Source: Bacteroides sp. OM05-12
GTDB taxonomy: Bacteria > Bacteroidota > Bacteroidia > Bacteroidales > Bacteroidaceae
Direction of reading: 5' to 3'
Length of the DNA: 64,000 nt
NCBI RefSeq assembly: GCF_003438995.1
Contig: NZ_QSUN01000003.1
Coordinates: 62,001-126,000, forward strand
The position numbers were made by a program, and so were the translations under genes. Of this stretch, positions 1 through 7,451 are shown in pieces; position 1 is the stretch's first letter, and every line of letters starts with the position of its first letter. The notes beneath the pieces are model-generated. The model saw only the letters and a list, made by a program, of their open reading frames with translations, was not told the origin of the DNA and searched no databases.

Positions 1-1184
1 TACTCTACATAAAGAACCAAACCTTTTAAATACTCACCCTCAGGATGATAAATATTTACCGGATGATCCGCCGGTTGAGTTAACTGATGAAGTATGCGTA
101 CACTCCTACCAGCCATTGCTGCCGCAGTAAAAACTGCCGTACGAAAATTATCCTTTGTTACCACTTGCGAACAAGAAAAAGTAAATAAAATACCTCCGGG
201 CTTAATCTTTTCAAAAGCCTTTGCGTTCAATTTCCTATAACCCTGCAAAGCATTACGCAAGGCATCTTTATGTTTTGCAAAAGCCGGAGGATCTAGTATA
301 ATCAAATCATACTGGTCTCCCATCCTATCCAGATATTTAAACGCATCTTCTGCATATGCCGTATGACGCGGATCTCCCGGAAAATTTAATTCTACATTCT
401 TATTGGTCAAGTCAACTGCTTTAGCAGAACTATCTACCGAATGTACTAACTTAGCTCCTCCCCTCATTGCATAGAAAGAAAAGCCACCGGTATAGCAAAA
501 CATATTCAGCACATTACGATCTTTGGCATATTTTTCCAATAAAGCACGATTTTCCCGTTGATCGACAAAAAAACCGGTCTTTTGTCCTTTCAACCAATCT
601 ACATAAAACTTCAAACCATACTCTATTGCTATATTCTCAGGGCTTCCACCTTTCAAGAAACCATTTTCCGGACCTAAATCAGCTTTATAAGGTAATGTCG
701 TTTCCGATTTATAATAGATATTCTCAATACGACCTTCCATTACTTCAGAAAGAGCTTCAGCCAATTCCATCCGGTAAACATGCATACCGGCAGAATGAGC
801 CTGCATAACAGCCGTTTTATCATAAATATCAATAATCAGCCCCGGAAGATTATCTCCCTCACCATGTACTAAACGGAAAGTATTATTTGTCGGATTATCA
901 GCCAATCCAATTCTCTTACGTAAATCATAAGCAATAGCAAGTTTTCTTTTCCAGAAATCCTTATTTACATCTTCTTCAAGAAAAGAGATCACACGCACGG
1001 CAATACTTCCTATTTGAAAATGCCCCATTGCTATAAATTCATTTTTAGAAGTATAAACATTCACCACTTCCCCTTCTTCCGGTTCTCCTTCAATACGATG
1101 AATTGCTCCTGAAAACACCCATGGATGAAAACGCTTCAACGACTCTTCTTTTCCCGGCTTCAGATATACTTTTTTATAACTCAT
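1..1184 (-). CDS. rlmI: Class I SAM-dependent 23S rRNA (cytosine) methyltransferase, RlmI-like
   Basis: Reading the minus strand from the ATG at 1184 gives an open frame to the window edge (394 codons). The codon straddling base 1 begins TA, so the stop very probably lies there and the gene is essentially complete. The N-terminus (MSYKKVYLKPGKEESLKRFH) fits the PUA domain of this family. Further along are a SAM-binding stretch (MFCYTGGFSFYAMRGGAKL), the LDPPAFAK motif and the FSCSQVV catalytic-cysteine motif; the end reads HPEGEYLKGLVLYVE. Family members methylate C5 of a 23S rRNA cytosine (C1962 in E. coli). It starts one base after the exonuclease stop, so it is the third gene of a leftward operon with the exonuclease and DUF5063 genes. 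Family assignment is secure; the exact target base is inferred. Confidence 0.88.
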   Translation of the reverse strand, partial: MSYKKVYLKPGKEESLKRFHPWVFSGAIHRIEGEPEEGEVVNVYTSKNEFIAMGHFQIGSIAVRVISFLEEDVNKDFWKRKLAIAYDLRKRIGLADNPTNNTFRLVHGEGDNLPGLIIDIYDKTAVMQAHSAGMHVYRMELAEALSEVMEGRIENIYYKSETTLPYKADLGPENGFLKGGSPENIAIEYGLKFYVDWLKGQKTGFFVDQRENRALLEKYAKDRNVLNMFCYTGGFSFYAMRGGAKLVHSVDSSAKAVDLTNKNVELNFPGDPRHTAYAEDAFKYLDRMGDQYDLIILDPPAFAKHKDALRNALQGYRKLNAKAFEKIKPGGILFTFSCSQVVTKDNFRTAVFTAAAMAGRSVRILHQLTQPADHPVNIYHPEGEYLKGLVLYVE

Positions 1185-1185
1185 A

Positions 1186-1815
1186 TCATTCTTTATCTAC
1201 AGTTTCAATTACTTTTTCTTTCTCATAATTCCCCGTCCGTTGCAACTCCTGCAACAAGTTATAAATATTATAACAAGCCCAGGCATCCGTTGCAGCATAC
1301 ATTTTCTGTGCATCACTCAGCACATCTGCTTCCCAATTAGACAGTCGTTGCGATTTGGATATCTTAAGTGCAAACAAAATAGCATATATTTTTTGCAAAC
1401 TTTTATCCTGAATACCAAAAGACTTTACATAATCCTGCAATTCCACATAGGCTTGTTGCTTGAAATCCACCCGTTTATGCAATGCCATAAAATCATCTTT
1501 CAAGGATAAACCTATTTTCTTTACGGAAGGATTCTCCAAAAAGCTAATTATCGAATCCGGCATTCCAATCATATTCAATCGAAAAAGGAAACAAATATCT
1601 TTTGTAGATACTTGCAACAATGCAACCTTATGCGATTGCCCTTTCGTAAATGAAGGGCGTGTTTCCGTATCAAGTCCGATTATCGGTTGCTCATTAAGAA
1701 AACGGATTGCCTTTTCCGCCTCTTGTTCTGTTTGCACCACAACTATTTTCCCCGGAAAACTAGCCTTCGGCATTTGGGATATTTCTTCTTTAGATATTGT
1801 TCTTCTTACAATCAT
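1186..1815 (-). CDS. 3'-5' exonuclease, DEDDy (RNase D/WRN-type) family
   Basis: A 209-residue protein made almost entirely of one DEDD exonuclease domain. Exo I is IGLDTETRP (about residues 45-53), Exo II lies around GLSLKDDFMAL, and Exo III is ATDAWACYNIY, with the D-x3-Y spacing of the DEDDy subclass. There is no HRDC or helicase domain, so it is a stand-alone nuclease like the short RNase D-like proteins of Bacteroidetes; whether it acts on RNA or DNA cannot be told. Its ATG overlaps the stop of the upstream DUF5063 gene (ATGA), and the RlmI-like gene starts one base after its stop, so the three are probably translated in a coupled way. A nuclease next to an rRNA methyltransferase may suggest a stable-RNA role, which is inference. 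Confidence 0.85.
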   Translation of the reverse strand: MIVRRTISKEEISQMPKASFPGKIVVVQTEQEAEKAIRFLNEQPIIGLDTETRPSFTKGQSHKVALLQVSTKDICFLFRLNMIGMPDSIISFLENPSVKKIGLSLKDDFMALHKRVDFKQQAYVELQDYVKSFGIQDKSLQKIYAILFALKISKSQRLSNWEADVLSDAQKMYAATDAWACYNIYNLLQELQRTGNYEKEKVIETVDKE

Positions 1816-2384
1816 AACATATCATTCATATCTTCATCGTCACCCTCTTCATCTTCAATATCCTCATCTTTCACATTATATTTTACATCATGCAAAGCTC
1901 TCAACGTATTCACCAATTTTTGCCCCCAATATAGGCCAAAGTTTTCTTTGCATACAGCCAAAGAATCGTTCATTGTCTCATCGAATCCTAAACGGTAAAC
2001 GCTTACAAAATCCTTTATATCCTGATATATATCGGCAAGGTCTTCCGATATTGTTGCTTTTATGGGAGTATCACTATATGCCATATCTTGTAAAAACACT
2101 TCCAGGTAATCATCTTTTTCTGCCATTATGGAAGCGATTGTCAAACGGATAACTTCATAATCTTCTTCGGTCACAAAACTCTCGGGAGTATCCTCATTTA
2201 TCGTTTCTACCTCAGGAAGCATAGATGCTTTTAAATAAAGTAAAGGCAGTATTTTTAAAGTTGTATCGACAAAGACAGAACGCTTCATCCTTTCCGAACG
2301 CTCCAAAAAAGCACAGAATTCAGCCGCAACAGTAACAAACTCTACTGTGTTCCTATCGAATATAACCTGAGTATTCTTTTCCAT
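1812..2384 (-). CDS. DUF5063 family protein
   Basis: A 190-residue, acidic, mostly helical cytoplasmic protein with no signal peptide or membrane segment. The open frame extends to a TTG at 2393, but the ATG at 2384 (MEKNTQVIFDRNTVEFV) is the more likely start. The C-terminus is strikingly acidic (DEDIEDEEGDDEDMNDML). I recognise the sequence as the Bacteroidetes DUF5063 family, which has no known function. It is first in a leftward operon with the exonuclease and RlmI-like genes, overlapping the exonuclease start by four bases. A TAnnTTTG promoter element lies about 20 bases upstream. Confidence 0.75.
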   Translation of the reverse strand: MEKNTQVIFDRNTVEFVTVAAEFCAFLERSERMKRSVFVDTTLKILPLLYLKASMLPEVETINEDTPESFVTEEDYEVIRLTIASIMAEKDDYLEVFLQDMAYSDTPIKATISEDLADIYQDIKDFVSVYRLGFDETMNDSLAVCKENFGLYWGQKLVNTLRALHDVKYNVKDEDIEDEEGDDEDMNDML

Positions 2385-2403
2385 ATTCTTCAAATTTGAA
2401 ATG

Positions 2404-2411
2404 CAAAGTTA
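2404..2411 (-). promoter_or_regulatory. -7 promoter element for the DUF5063-exonuclease-rlmI operon
   Basis: The minus strand reads TAACTTTGC, matching the Bacteroidetes primary-sigma -7 consensus TAnnTTTG. It lies 20 bases before the chosen ATG, back to back with the ftsK promoter. No clear TTTG -33 box was seen. Confidence 0.6.
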
Positions 2412-2455
2412 CTAAAAAAGGGATTAAGTTAAGACATTAATTAATGATTTTCGTG

Positions 2456-2463
2456 TACATTTG
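2456..2463 (+). promoter_or_regulatory. -7 promoter element for ftsK-lolA
   Basis: TACATTTG on the plus strand, followed by a leader of about 25 bases that contains AAAAGGA, a purine-rich ribosome site, eight bases before the ATG at 2491. It overlaps a possible upstream TTG start at 2461 and therefore argues against that start. Confidence 0.6.
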
Positions 2464-2490
2464 CAGAATCATCATAAAAGGAATTTTTTC

Positions 2491-4953
2491 ATGGCTAAGA
2501 AGAAAACAGATAAAGGGCCGGAATTGAAACCGGTTAAAACAAACAAATTTACAACTATTTTCAAGAATGAGACACTACATTTCATTATCGGTTTGATAAT
2601 GGTTATATTCTCTGTATATCTGTTGTTGGCTTTTGCTTCGTTCTTTTTTACGGGTTCTGCCGACCAAAGTATACTAGAGAATCATACTACCGAACAATTA
2701 CTATCTACAGACAATCACGTAAAGAACTATGCAGGAGCACGCGGAGCGCAACTTGCGGACTATTTAATAAACGGATGTTTCGGCATATCCTCTTTCTTTA
2801 TCATTATTTTCCTTGCCGTAGCGGGAATGAAACTGATGAAAGCCTATCAATTCCGTTTGTGGAAATGGTTTATATGTTGCTCTTTACTACTTGTATGGTT
2901 TTCTATATTTTTAGGATTTACACTTGGAGATGCTTTTAGCAACAGTTTCATTTATCCGGGCGGACTTCATGGATATAATGTCAGCAAATGGCTTGTTTCA
3001 CAGGTTGGGATACCGGGTGTATGGTTGATATTGCTCGTATCAGCCCTATGTTTCTTTATTTATTTAAGCACACAAACAATCATTATTCTAAGAAAGGCAT
3101 TCAAACCTTCGTTCTTAAAACGTAAAGAAAAAGCAAATCAGGAAGAACAAACGGAGTCAGACAATACGGAAGAACAGATAGAAATTGCAGATCCTCAACC
3201 TCAAACGGTAACCTTCACGAAGACATATACGCAACAACCACCTGTATCTGCCGATATGAAAGAGTCGGAACCGGAAACAAATAAGAACAATGAGGAGGAT
3301 GAGGATTGGATAGAAAGTGCTCAGGAAGAAATAATTATACCGGAGACAACTAAAAAAGAGACAGAAGAAAAAGAGCCAAAGATCACCATAGAGACAGGGG
3401 GGTCTGACGAGGATGAAGAGTATAACGGACCGAATCTGGAACCCTATAATCCTAAATTGGATTTGGAGAACTATCATTATCCTACATTGGACTTAATGAA
3501 ACGGTATGATAATAGCGAACCTACCATTAATATGGAGGAGCAAAATGCGAATAAAAACCGTATTATCAATATTTTAAGGAGTTTTGGTATTGAAATTAAT
3601 ACAATCAAAGCAACCGTAGGTCCTACTATCACATTATATGAAATCACACCCGAGTCAGGAGTACGTATTTCAAAGATTCGTGGCTTGGAAGACGACATCG
3701 CTTTGAGCCTTAAAGCACTTGGTATCCGTATCATCGCACCGATACCGGGTAAAGGCACAATCGGTATTGAAGTTCCTAACTCTGATGCTAAAATTGTATC
3801 CATGCAATCGGTTATCGGTTCGAAACGATTCCAGGAATCTACGTATGACCTGCCCATTGCTTTTGGAAAGACTATCACGAATGAAGTATTTATGGTGGAT
3901 CTCTGTAAGATGCCGCACGTTCTGGTGGCAGGTGCTACCGGACAAGGTAAATCAGTCGGTTTGAATGCCATCATTACCTCCTTATTATATAAGAAACACC
4001 CGGCCGAACTAAAATTCGTATTAATCGACCCCAAGAAAGTAGAGTTCAGTATCTATTCCACAATAGAGAAACACTTCTTGGCGAAGTTGCCGGATGGCGA
4101 AGAAGCGATTATAACCGACTTCACAAAAGTAGTACATACGCTGAACTCACTTTGTATCGAAATGGATACCCGTTATGACCTACTAAAGAAAGCGCATGTT
4201 CGCAATATTAAGGAATACAACGAGAAATTCATTAACCGGAAATTAAATCCGGAAAAAGGACATAAATATATGCCTTATATCGTAGTTATCATCGACGAGT
4301 TCGGAGATTTGATTATGACTGCCGGCAAAGAGGTGGAACTCCCGATAGCCCGTATTGCCCAATTAGCCCGTGCCATCGGTATCCACATGATTATTGCCAC
4401 CCAAAGGCCTACAACCAATATCATTACCGGAACTATCAAGGCGAACTTCCCTGCCCGTGTTGCTTTCCGCGTTTCATCTATGATGGACTCACGCACCATT
4501 CTTGACCGTCCGGGAGCCAATCAGCTTATCGGACGGGGAGATATGTTGTTCTTGCAAGGCAGCGACCCGGTTCGTGTACAATGCGCCTTTGTAGACACAC
4601 CCGAAGTGGAAGAAATAACGGAATATATCAGTCATCAGCAAGGTTATCCTACTCCTTTCTTCCTACCGGAATATGTAGGCGAAGAAAGCGATAACAATGG
4701 TTTGGCTGACGTGGATATGAATCGTCTCGACCCGATGTTTGAAGAAGCAGCCCGACTGATTGTTATTCATCAACAAGGCTCAACATCATTAATTCAACGT
4801 AAATTTTCAATCGGTTACAACCGTGCCGGACGCATTATGGACCAACTGGAAAAAGCAGGAATTGTAGGTCCTACCCAAGGTAGCAAAGCAAGAGATGTAC
4901 TTTGCATGGACGAAAATGATTTGGAAATGAGACTAAACAATTTGCAACAATGA
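2491..4953 (+). CDS. ftsK: DNA translocase FtsK
   Basis: An 820-residue septal DNA translocase that pumps chromosome ends during division. The N-terminus has about four membrane segments (residues roughly 20-200), followed by an acidic, Glu/Thr-rich linker (about 210-330). The motor has Walker A GATGQGKSVG (about residue 480) and Walker B VVIIDEFGDL (about 597). The C-terminal gamma winged-helix domain (from about DPMFEEAARLIV) contains the SLIQRKFSIGYNRAGRIMD stretch used to read polar DNA motifs. The frame extends upstream to a TTG at 2461, but that codon overlaps the -7 element and the ATG at 2491 has a good ribosome site. The stop overlaps the lolA start (ATGA), so the two are translationally coupled. 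Confidence 0.96.
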   Translation: MAKKKTDKGPELKPVKTNKFTTIFKNETLHFIIGLIMVIFSVYLLLAFASFFFTGSADQSILENHTTEQLLSTDNHVKNYAGARGAQLADYLINGCFGISSFFIIIFLAVAGMKLMKAYQFRLWKWFICCSLLLVWFSIFLGFTLGDAFSNSFIYPGGLHGYNVSKWLVSQVGIPGVWLILLVSALCFFIYLSTQTIIILRKAFKPSFLKRKEKANQEEQTESDNTEEQIEIADPQPQTVTFTKTYTQQPPVSADMKESEPETNKNNEEDEDWIESAQEEIIIPETTKKETEEKEPKITIETGGSDEDEEYNGPNLEPYNPKLDLENYHYPTLDLMKRYDNSEPTINMEEQNANKNRIINILRSFGIEINTIKATVGPTITLYEITPESGVRISKIRGLEDDIALSLKALGIRIIAPIPGKGTIGIEVPNSDAKIVSMQSVIGSKRFQESTYDLPIAFGKTITNEVFMVDLCKMPHVLVAGATGQGKSVGLNAIITSLLYKKHPAELKFVLIDPKKVEFSIYSTIEKHFLAKLPDGEEAIITDFTKVVHTLNSLCIEMDTRYDLLKKAHVRNIKEYNEKFINRKLNPEKGHKYMPYIVVIIDEFGDLIMTAGKEVELPIARIAQLARAIGIHMIIATQRPTTNIITGTIKANFPARVAFRVSSMMDSRTILDRPGANQLIGRGDMLFLQGSDPVRVQCAFVDTPEVEEITEYISHQQGYPTPFFLPEYVGEESDNNGLADVDMNRLDPMFEEAARLIVIHQQGSTSLIQRKFSIGYNRAGRIMDQLEKAGIVGPTQGSKARDVLCMDENDLEMRLNNLQQ

Positions 4954-5588
4954 AAAAAATAAGCCTATTCCTTCTATTCACCTTTGCAAGTATACTACTT
5001 TCCGAAGCACAAGACAATGCCAAAAGTATATTGGACAAGGCATCCTCTACCTTTATCAAAGATAGTGGAGTAAAAGCAGAGTTCAACTTGCAAGTATCAG
5101 AACAAGGTCGTCCGAAAGGACAAACAGACGGAACGATTTGTATTAAAGGAGAAAAATTCGTGATGGATACTCCCGAAAGTATTACTTGGTTTGACGGGAA
5201 GACGCAATGGAGCTATGTTGTTACTTCCGGTGAAGTAAACATCAGCAATCCTACTCGGGAAGAGTTGCAAACAATCAATCCTTACTTATTATTAAGTACA
5301 TACAAGAAAGGCTTTACCTATGAACTCGGAAAAGCAAAAACATTCCGGAATAAACCTATATATGAAGTAACTTTTACTCCGGTCACCGCTAAGAACGGAA
5401 TATCTTTTGTTACCTTATATATAGATAAGCAAACATTCCATCCTCTTTTTATTGAAGTGATGCAAGACAATGGAAGTTTGAGTAAAATAACAATTACAGC
5501 GTACCATATAAAACAAGTATTTTCCGATAAGATGTTCATTTTCGACAAAAAGAAATACCCTGATGTCGAAGAAATTGATTTGAGGTAG
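4950..5588 (+). CDS. lolA: LolA-like outer-membrane lipoprotein carrier protein
   Basis: A 212-residue periplasmic protein. Residues 1 to about 20 form a signal peptide (MKKISLFLLFTFASILLSEA-Q). The rest has the alternating strand pattern of the LolA barrel, including GTICIKGEKFVMDTPESITW, FDGKTQWSYV and the conserved PYLLLSTYKKGF region. LolA shuttles lipoproteins from the LolCDE exporter to the outer membrane. It overlaps the ftsK stop by four bases and shares its promoter; the ftsK-lolA pairing is common in bacteria. Bacteroidetes LolA homologues are divergent, so biochemical equivalence to E. coli LolA is inferred. Confidence 0.85.
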   Translation: MKKISLFLLFTFASILLSEAQDNAKSILDKASSTFIKDSGVKAEFNLQVSEQGRPKGQTDGTICIKGEKFVMDTPESITWFDGKTQWSYVVTSGEVNISNPTREELQTINPYLLLSTYKKGFTYELGKAKTFRNKPIYEVTFTPVTAKNGISFVTLYIDKQTFHPLFIEVMQDNGSLSKITITAYHIKQVFSDKMFIFDKKKYPDVEEIDLR

Positions 5589-5634
5589 AATGTTACCTTA
5601 TAAAAATATTCTATATAAGGATAAATAGTATCAG

Positions 5635-5665
5635 TTGCAAAAGAACTTTCGGATACTTAATTTTG
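5635..5665 (+). promoter_or_regulatory. Promoter of trxB
   Basis: GTTG ending at 5637 (-33 box) and TAATTTTG at 5658-5665 (-7 box) are separated by 20 bases, the usual Bacteroidetes spacing. The 5' leader would be about 40 bases. Confidence 0.55.
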
Positions 5666-5709
5666 TTCCCGAAAAAAGAGATTATTTACATACCTAACAA
5701 TACAAAATT

Positions 5710-6663
5710 ATGGAAAAAGAAACAACCAAATGTCTGATTATCGGTTCTGGCCCTGCAGGCTATACAGCCGCTATTTATGCAGGAAGAGCAAATCTGTGTC
5801 CTGTTCTTTACGAAGGATTGCAACCGGGCGGACAACTCACAACAACTACTGATGTAGAAAACTTCCCGGGATATCCTGAAGGTATCAGCGGAACAGCTTT
5901 AATGGAAGATTTAAGAGCACAGGCAACACGTTTCGGTACGGATATCCGTTACGGCATAGCCACTGCCGCCGATTTAAGCAAACGTCCTTACCAAATAACG
6001 ATTGATGATGAGAAAGTCATCGAAACGGAAACTTTAATTATAGCTACCGGGGCTACAGCCAAATATTTAGGATTACCGGACGAACAGAAATATGCAGGTA
6101 TGGGAGTGAGTGCATGCGCCACTTGCGATGGATTCTTCTACCGTAAAAAAGTCGTAGCGGTAGTAGGTGGCGGTGATACAGCTTGCGAAGAAGCGCTCTA
6201 TCTTGCCGGACTCGCATCTAAGGTCTATTTGATTGTCCGGAAGTCTTATCTACGTGCTTCAAAAATCATGCAACAACGCGTAATGGAGAACGAAAACATC
6301 GTCATTCTATTCAACCACAATGCAGTGGGGCTATACGGAGAAAATGGTGTAGAAGGCGTTCACCTATTAGAGAATGTAGCCGGAGTAGAAAAGCGTTACG
6401 ACTTACCGATTGACGGATTCTTCCTCGCTATCGGTCACAAGCCTAACTCCGATATATTCAAACCATATATTGAAACGGATGAAGTAGGCTATATCATTAC
6501 CGAGCCCGATTCGCCCAGAACATGTGTACCGGGTGTTTTTGCAGCCGGAGATGTGGCTGATCCTCATTACCGTCAAGCTATCACAGCTGCCGGAAGCGGA
6601 TGCAAAGCTGCTATTGAAGCAGAAAGATATCTGTCAGAATTAGGTCTATTAAAGTCTGTTTAG
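5710..6663 (+). CDS. trxB: Thioredoxin reductase (NADPH)
   Basis: A 317-residue low-molecular-weight thioredoxin reductase that passes electrons from NADPH through FAD to thioredoxin. Visible signatures are the FAD-binding [16 protein letters not shown] at the N-terminus, the redox-active CATC in [15 protein letters not shown] (about residue 136), the NADPH-binding [16 protein letters not shown], and the C-terminal FAD motif [16 protein letters not shown]. Length and motif order are normal. It has its own promoter and is followed by about 790 bases without a gene. In anaerobic Bacteroidales this enzyme supports disulfide reduction and oxidative-stress repair (family knowledge). Confidence 0.96.
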   Translation: MEKETTKCLIIGSGPAGYTAAIYAGRANLCPVLYEGLQPGGQLTTTTDVENFPGYPEGISGTALMEDLRAQATRFGTDIRYGIATAADLSKRPYQITIDDEKVIETETLIIATGATAKYLGLPDEQKYAGMGVSACATCDGFFYRKKVVAVVGGGDTACEEALYLAGLASKVYLIVRKSYLRASKIMQQRVMENENIVILFNHNAVGLYGENGVEGVHLLENVAGVEKRYDLPIDGFFLAIGHKPNSDIFKPYIETDEVGYIITEPDSPRTCVPGVFAAGDVADPHYRQAITAAGSGCKAAIEAERYLSELGLLKSV

Positions 6664-6794
6664 ACTTTCATCAACAGCCCAATCAGGTATCGACACACTG
6701 TTTCCTCTGTAAGTTTCATCCTTCAGTCTTCATATTTTAGACTGATACATAGCAGATTAGACTGAATGATTAGAAATACCGGAATGAATCAAAA

Positions 6795-6926
6795 GTCAAA
6801 GCATCCAAGTTTCCCCGCTTGAGCGGGGATTAAGGGGTGTGTGATCTTTCTTTGATTATTAAACTGTTAGAAAATTCACACACACCCTATCCCCCGCTCA
6901 AGCGGGGGAATTGAGAAAGTTTTGAC
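6795..6926. repeat. MITE-like nested inverted repeat
   Basis: Two long imperfect inverted arms face each other. The core arms are 6811-6843 and about 6877-6910, about 30 nt each with few differences. Weaker complementarity extends outwards to GTCAAA (6795) and TTTGAC (6926). Each core arm also contains its own near-palindrome (CCCCGCTTGAGCGGGG), so the element can fold as one long stem or as two short hairpins. Its local GC is far above the AT-rich surroundings. No open frame and no obvious target duplication were seen. It could be a small non-autonomous mobile element or a REP-like structural repeat. Confidence 0.6.
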
Positions 6927-6970
6927 CTCTCATTATTTTGTATAAGTCAAAAAAAGACCTACCCTTATTC

Positions 6971-7005
6971 AGGCTGAACCTTTATCCCCCTAAAAGGTTC
7001 AGCCT
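6971..7005. terminator. Strong stem-loop, possible terminator
   Basis: AGGCTGAACCTTT (6971-6983) pairs perfectly with AAAGGTTCAGCCT (6993-7005) around a 9-base loop, followed by an AT-rich tract. It lies about 310 bases after trxB, so it may end read-through from trxB and the repeat element rather than being the primary trxB terminator. Confidence 0.5.
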
Positions 7006-7129
7006 AATTTATTAATAATCAAGCAAAACATCCAAAACTGAAAGATGAAAGAACAAACGAAGATAATTCGTTTCCAGGCATATTTCTTGAGTATATAGAT
7101 AAACCATCACGAAATTTATAAAAATGACC

Positions 7130-7209
7130 TTGATGTTTTTTTCAAACACCCCGATGATTGCAAACAAACATCAGGGTGTTTTTTAAAAACATCGGGTTGT
7201 TTGAAACAG
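7130..7209. repeat. Degenerate 20-23-nt tandem units, first half of array A
   Basis: Units begin at 7130, 7151, 7174 and 7194, each a variant of G-rTG-T-rich-AAACA-TC. The start (AATGACC TTGATGTTTTT) matches the start of the array at 36548, so the two loci belong to one family. An 'ORF' at 7158-7343 runs through it and is not a gene. Confidence 0.55.
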
Positions 7210-7341
7210 TGACAAGTGACAGAAATGACAGCGGTTTTCATAAACTTATATATAGATATATAGTAGTATATACACTATACCTATTATATATTAATCACTA
7301 TATATCTTTTAAAAAGCCTGTCATTCCTGTCACTTGTCACT
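7208..7341. repeat. Long inverted repeat with AT-rich loop
   Basis: AGTGACAAGTGACAG-AAATGACAG at 7208-7231 is repeated in inverted orientation at about 7318-7341, with about 23 of 25 bases matching. The 85-base interior is almost only A and T, with TATATA runs. The element interrupts the 22-nt array that is continuous at the related locus 36548-36677, which suggests insertion of a small mobile element. No clear target-site duplication is visible. Confidence 0.6.
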
Positions 7342-7376
7342 AAAAGCCGCATATAGGAAGAAGAAAAAAGACATAA

Positions 7377-7441
7377 GGACGATTAAAAACAAACATACGG
7401 TCGTTTGTTTACAAACTCCTATCGTTCGTAAATGATCGACC
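7377..7441. repeat. 22-nt tandem units, second half of array A
   Basis: Three contiguous units at 7377-7397, 7398-7419 and 7420-7441 (21, 22 and 22 nt) align with 36591-36611, 36634-36655 and 36656-36677 at about 17/21, 20/22 and 18/22 identities. TACGGTCG and CGACCGTA at the ends can pair, placing an imperfect hairpin directly beyond the stop of the leftward gene at 7452. Confidence 0.6.
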
Positions 7442-7451
7442 GTACCTATAA

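Noticed and set aside
1460..2152. 230-codon plus-strand open frame opposite the exonuclease and DUF5063 genes
   Set aside because: It is antisense to two genes with clear family signatures and has the Cys/His/Ser-rich composition typical of a shadow frame.
2461..2490. TTG-initiated N-terminal extension of FtsK
   Set aside because: The TTG overlaps the -7 promoter element and would lie at or before the transcription start; the ATG at 2491 has a proper ribosome site.
3477..4034. 185-codon minus-strand frame inside ftsK
   Set aside because: Antisense to the FtsK motor domain; no start context or recognisable domain.
7158..7343. 61-codon plus-strand open frame
   Set aside because: It runs through two repeat elements and an AT-rich loop, has no protein-like composition, and exists only because of the repeats.
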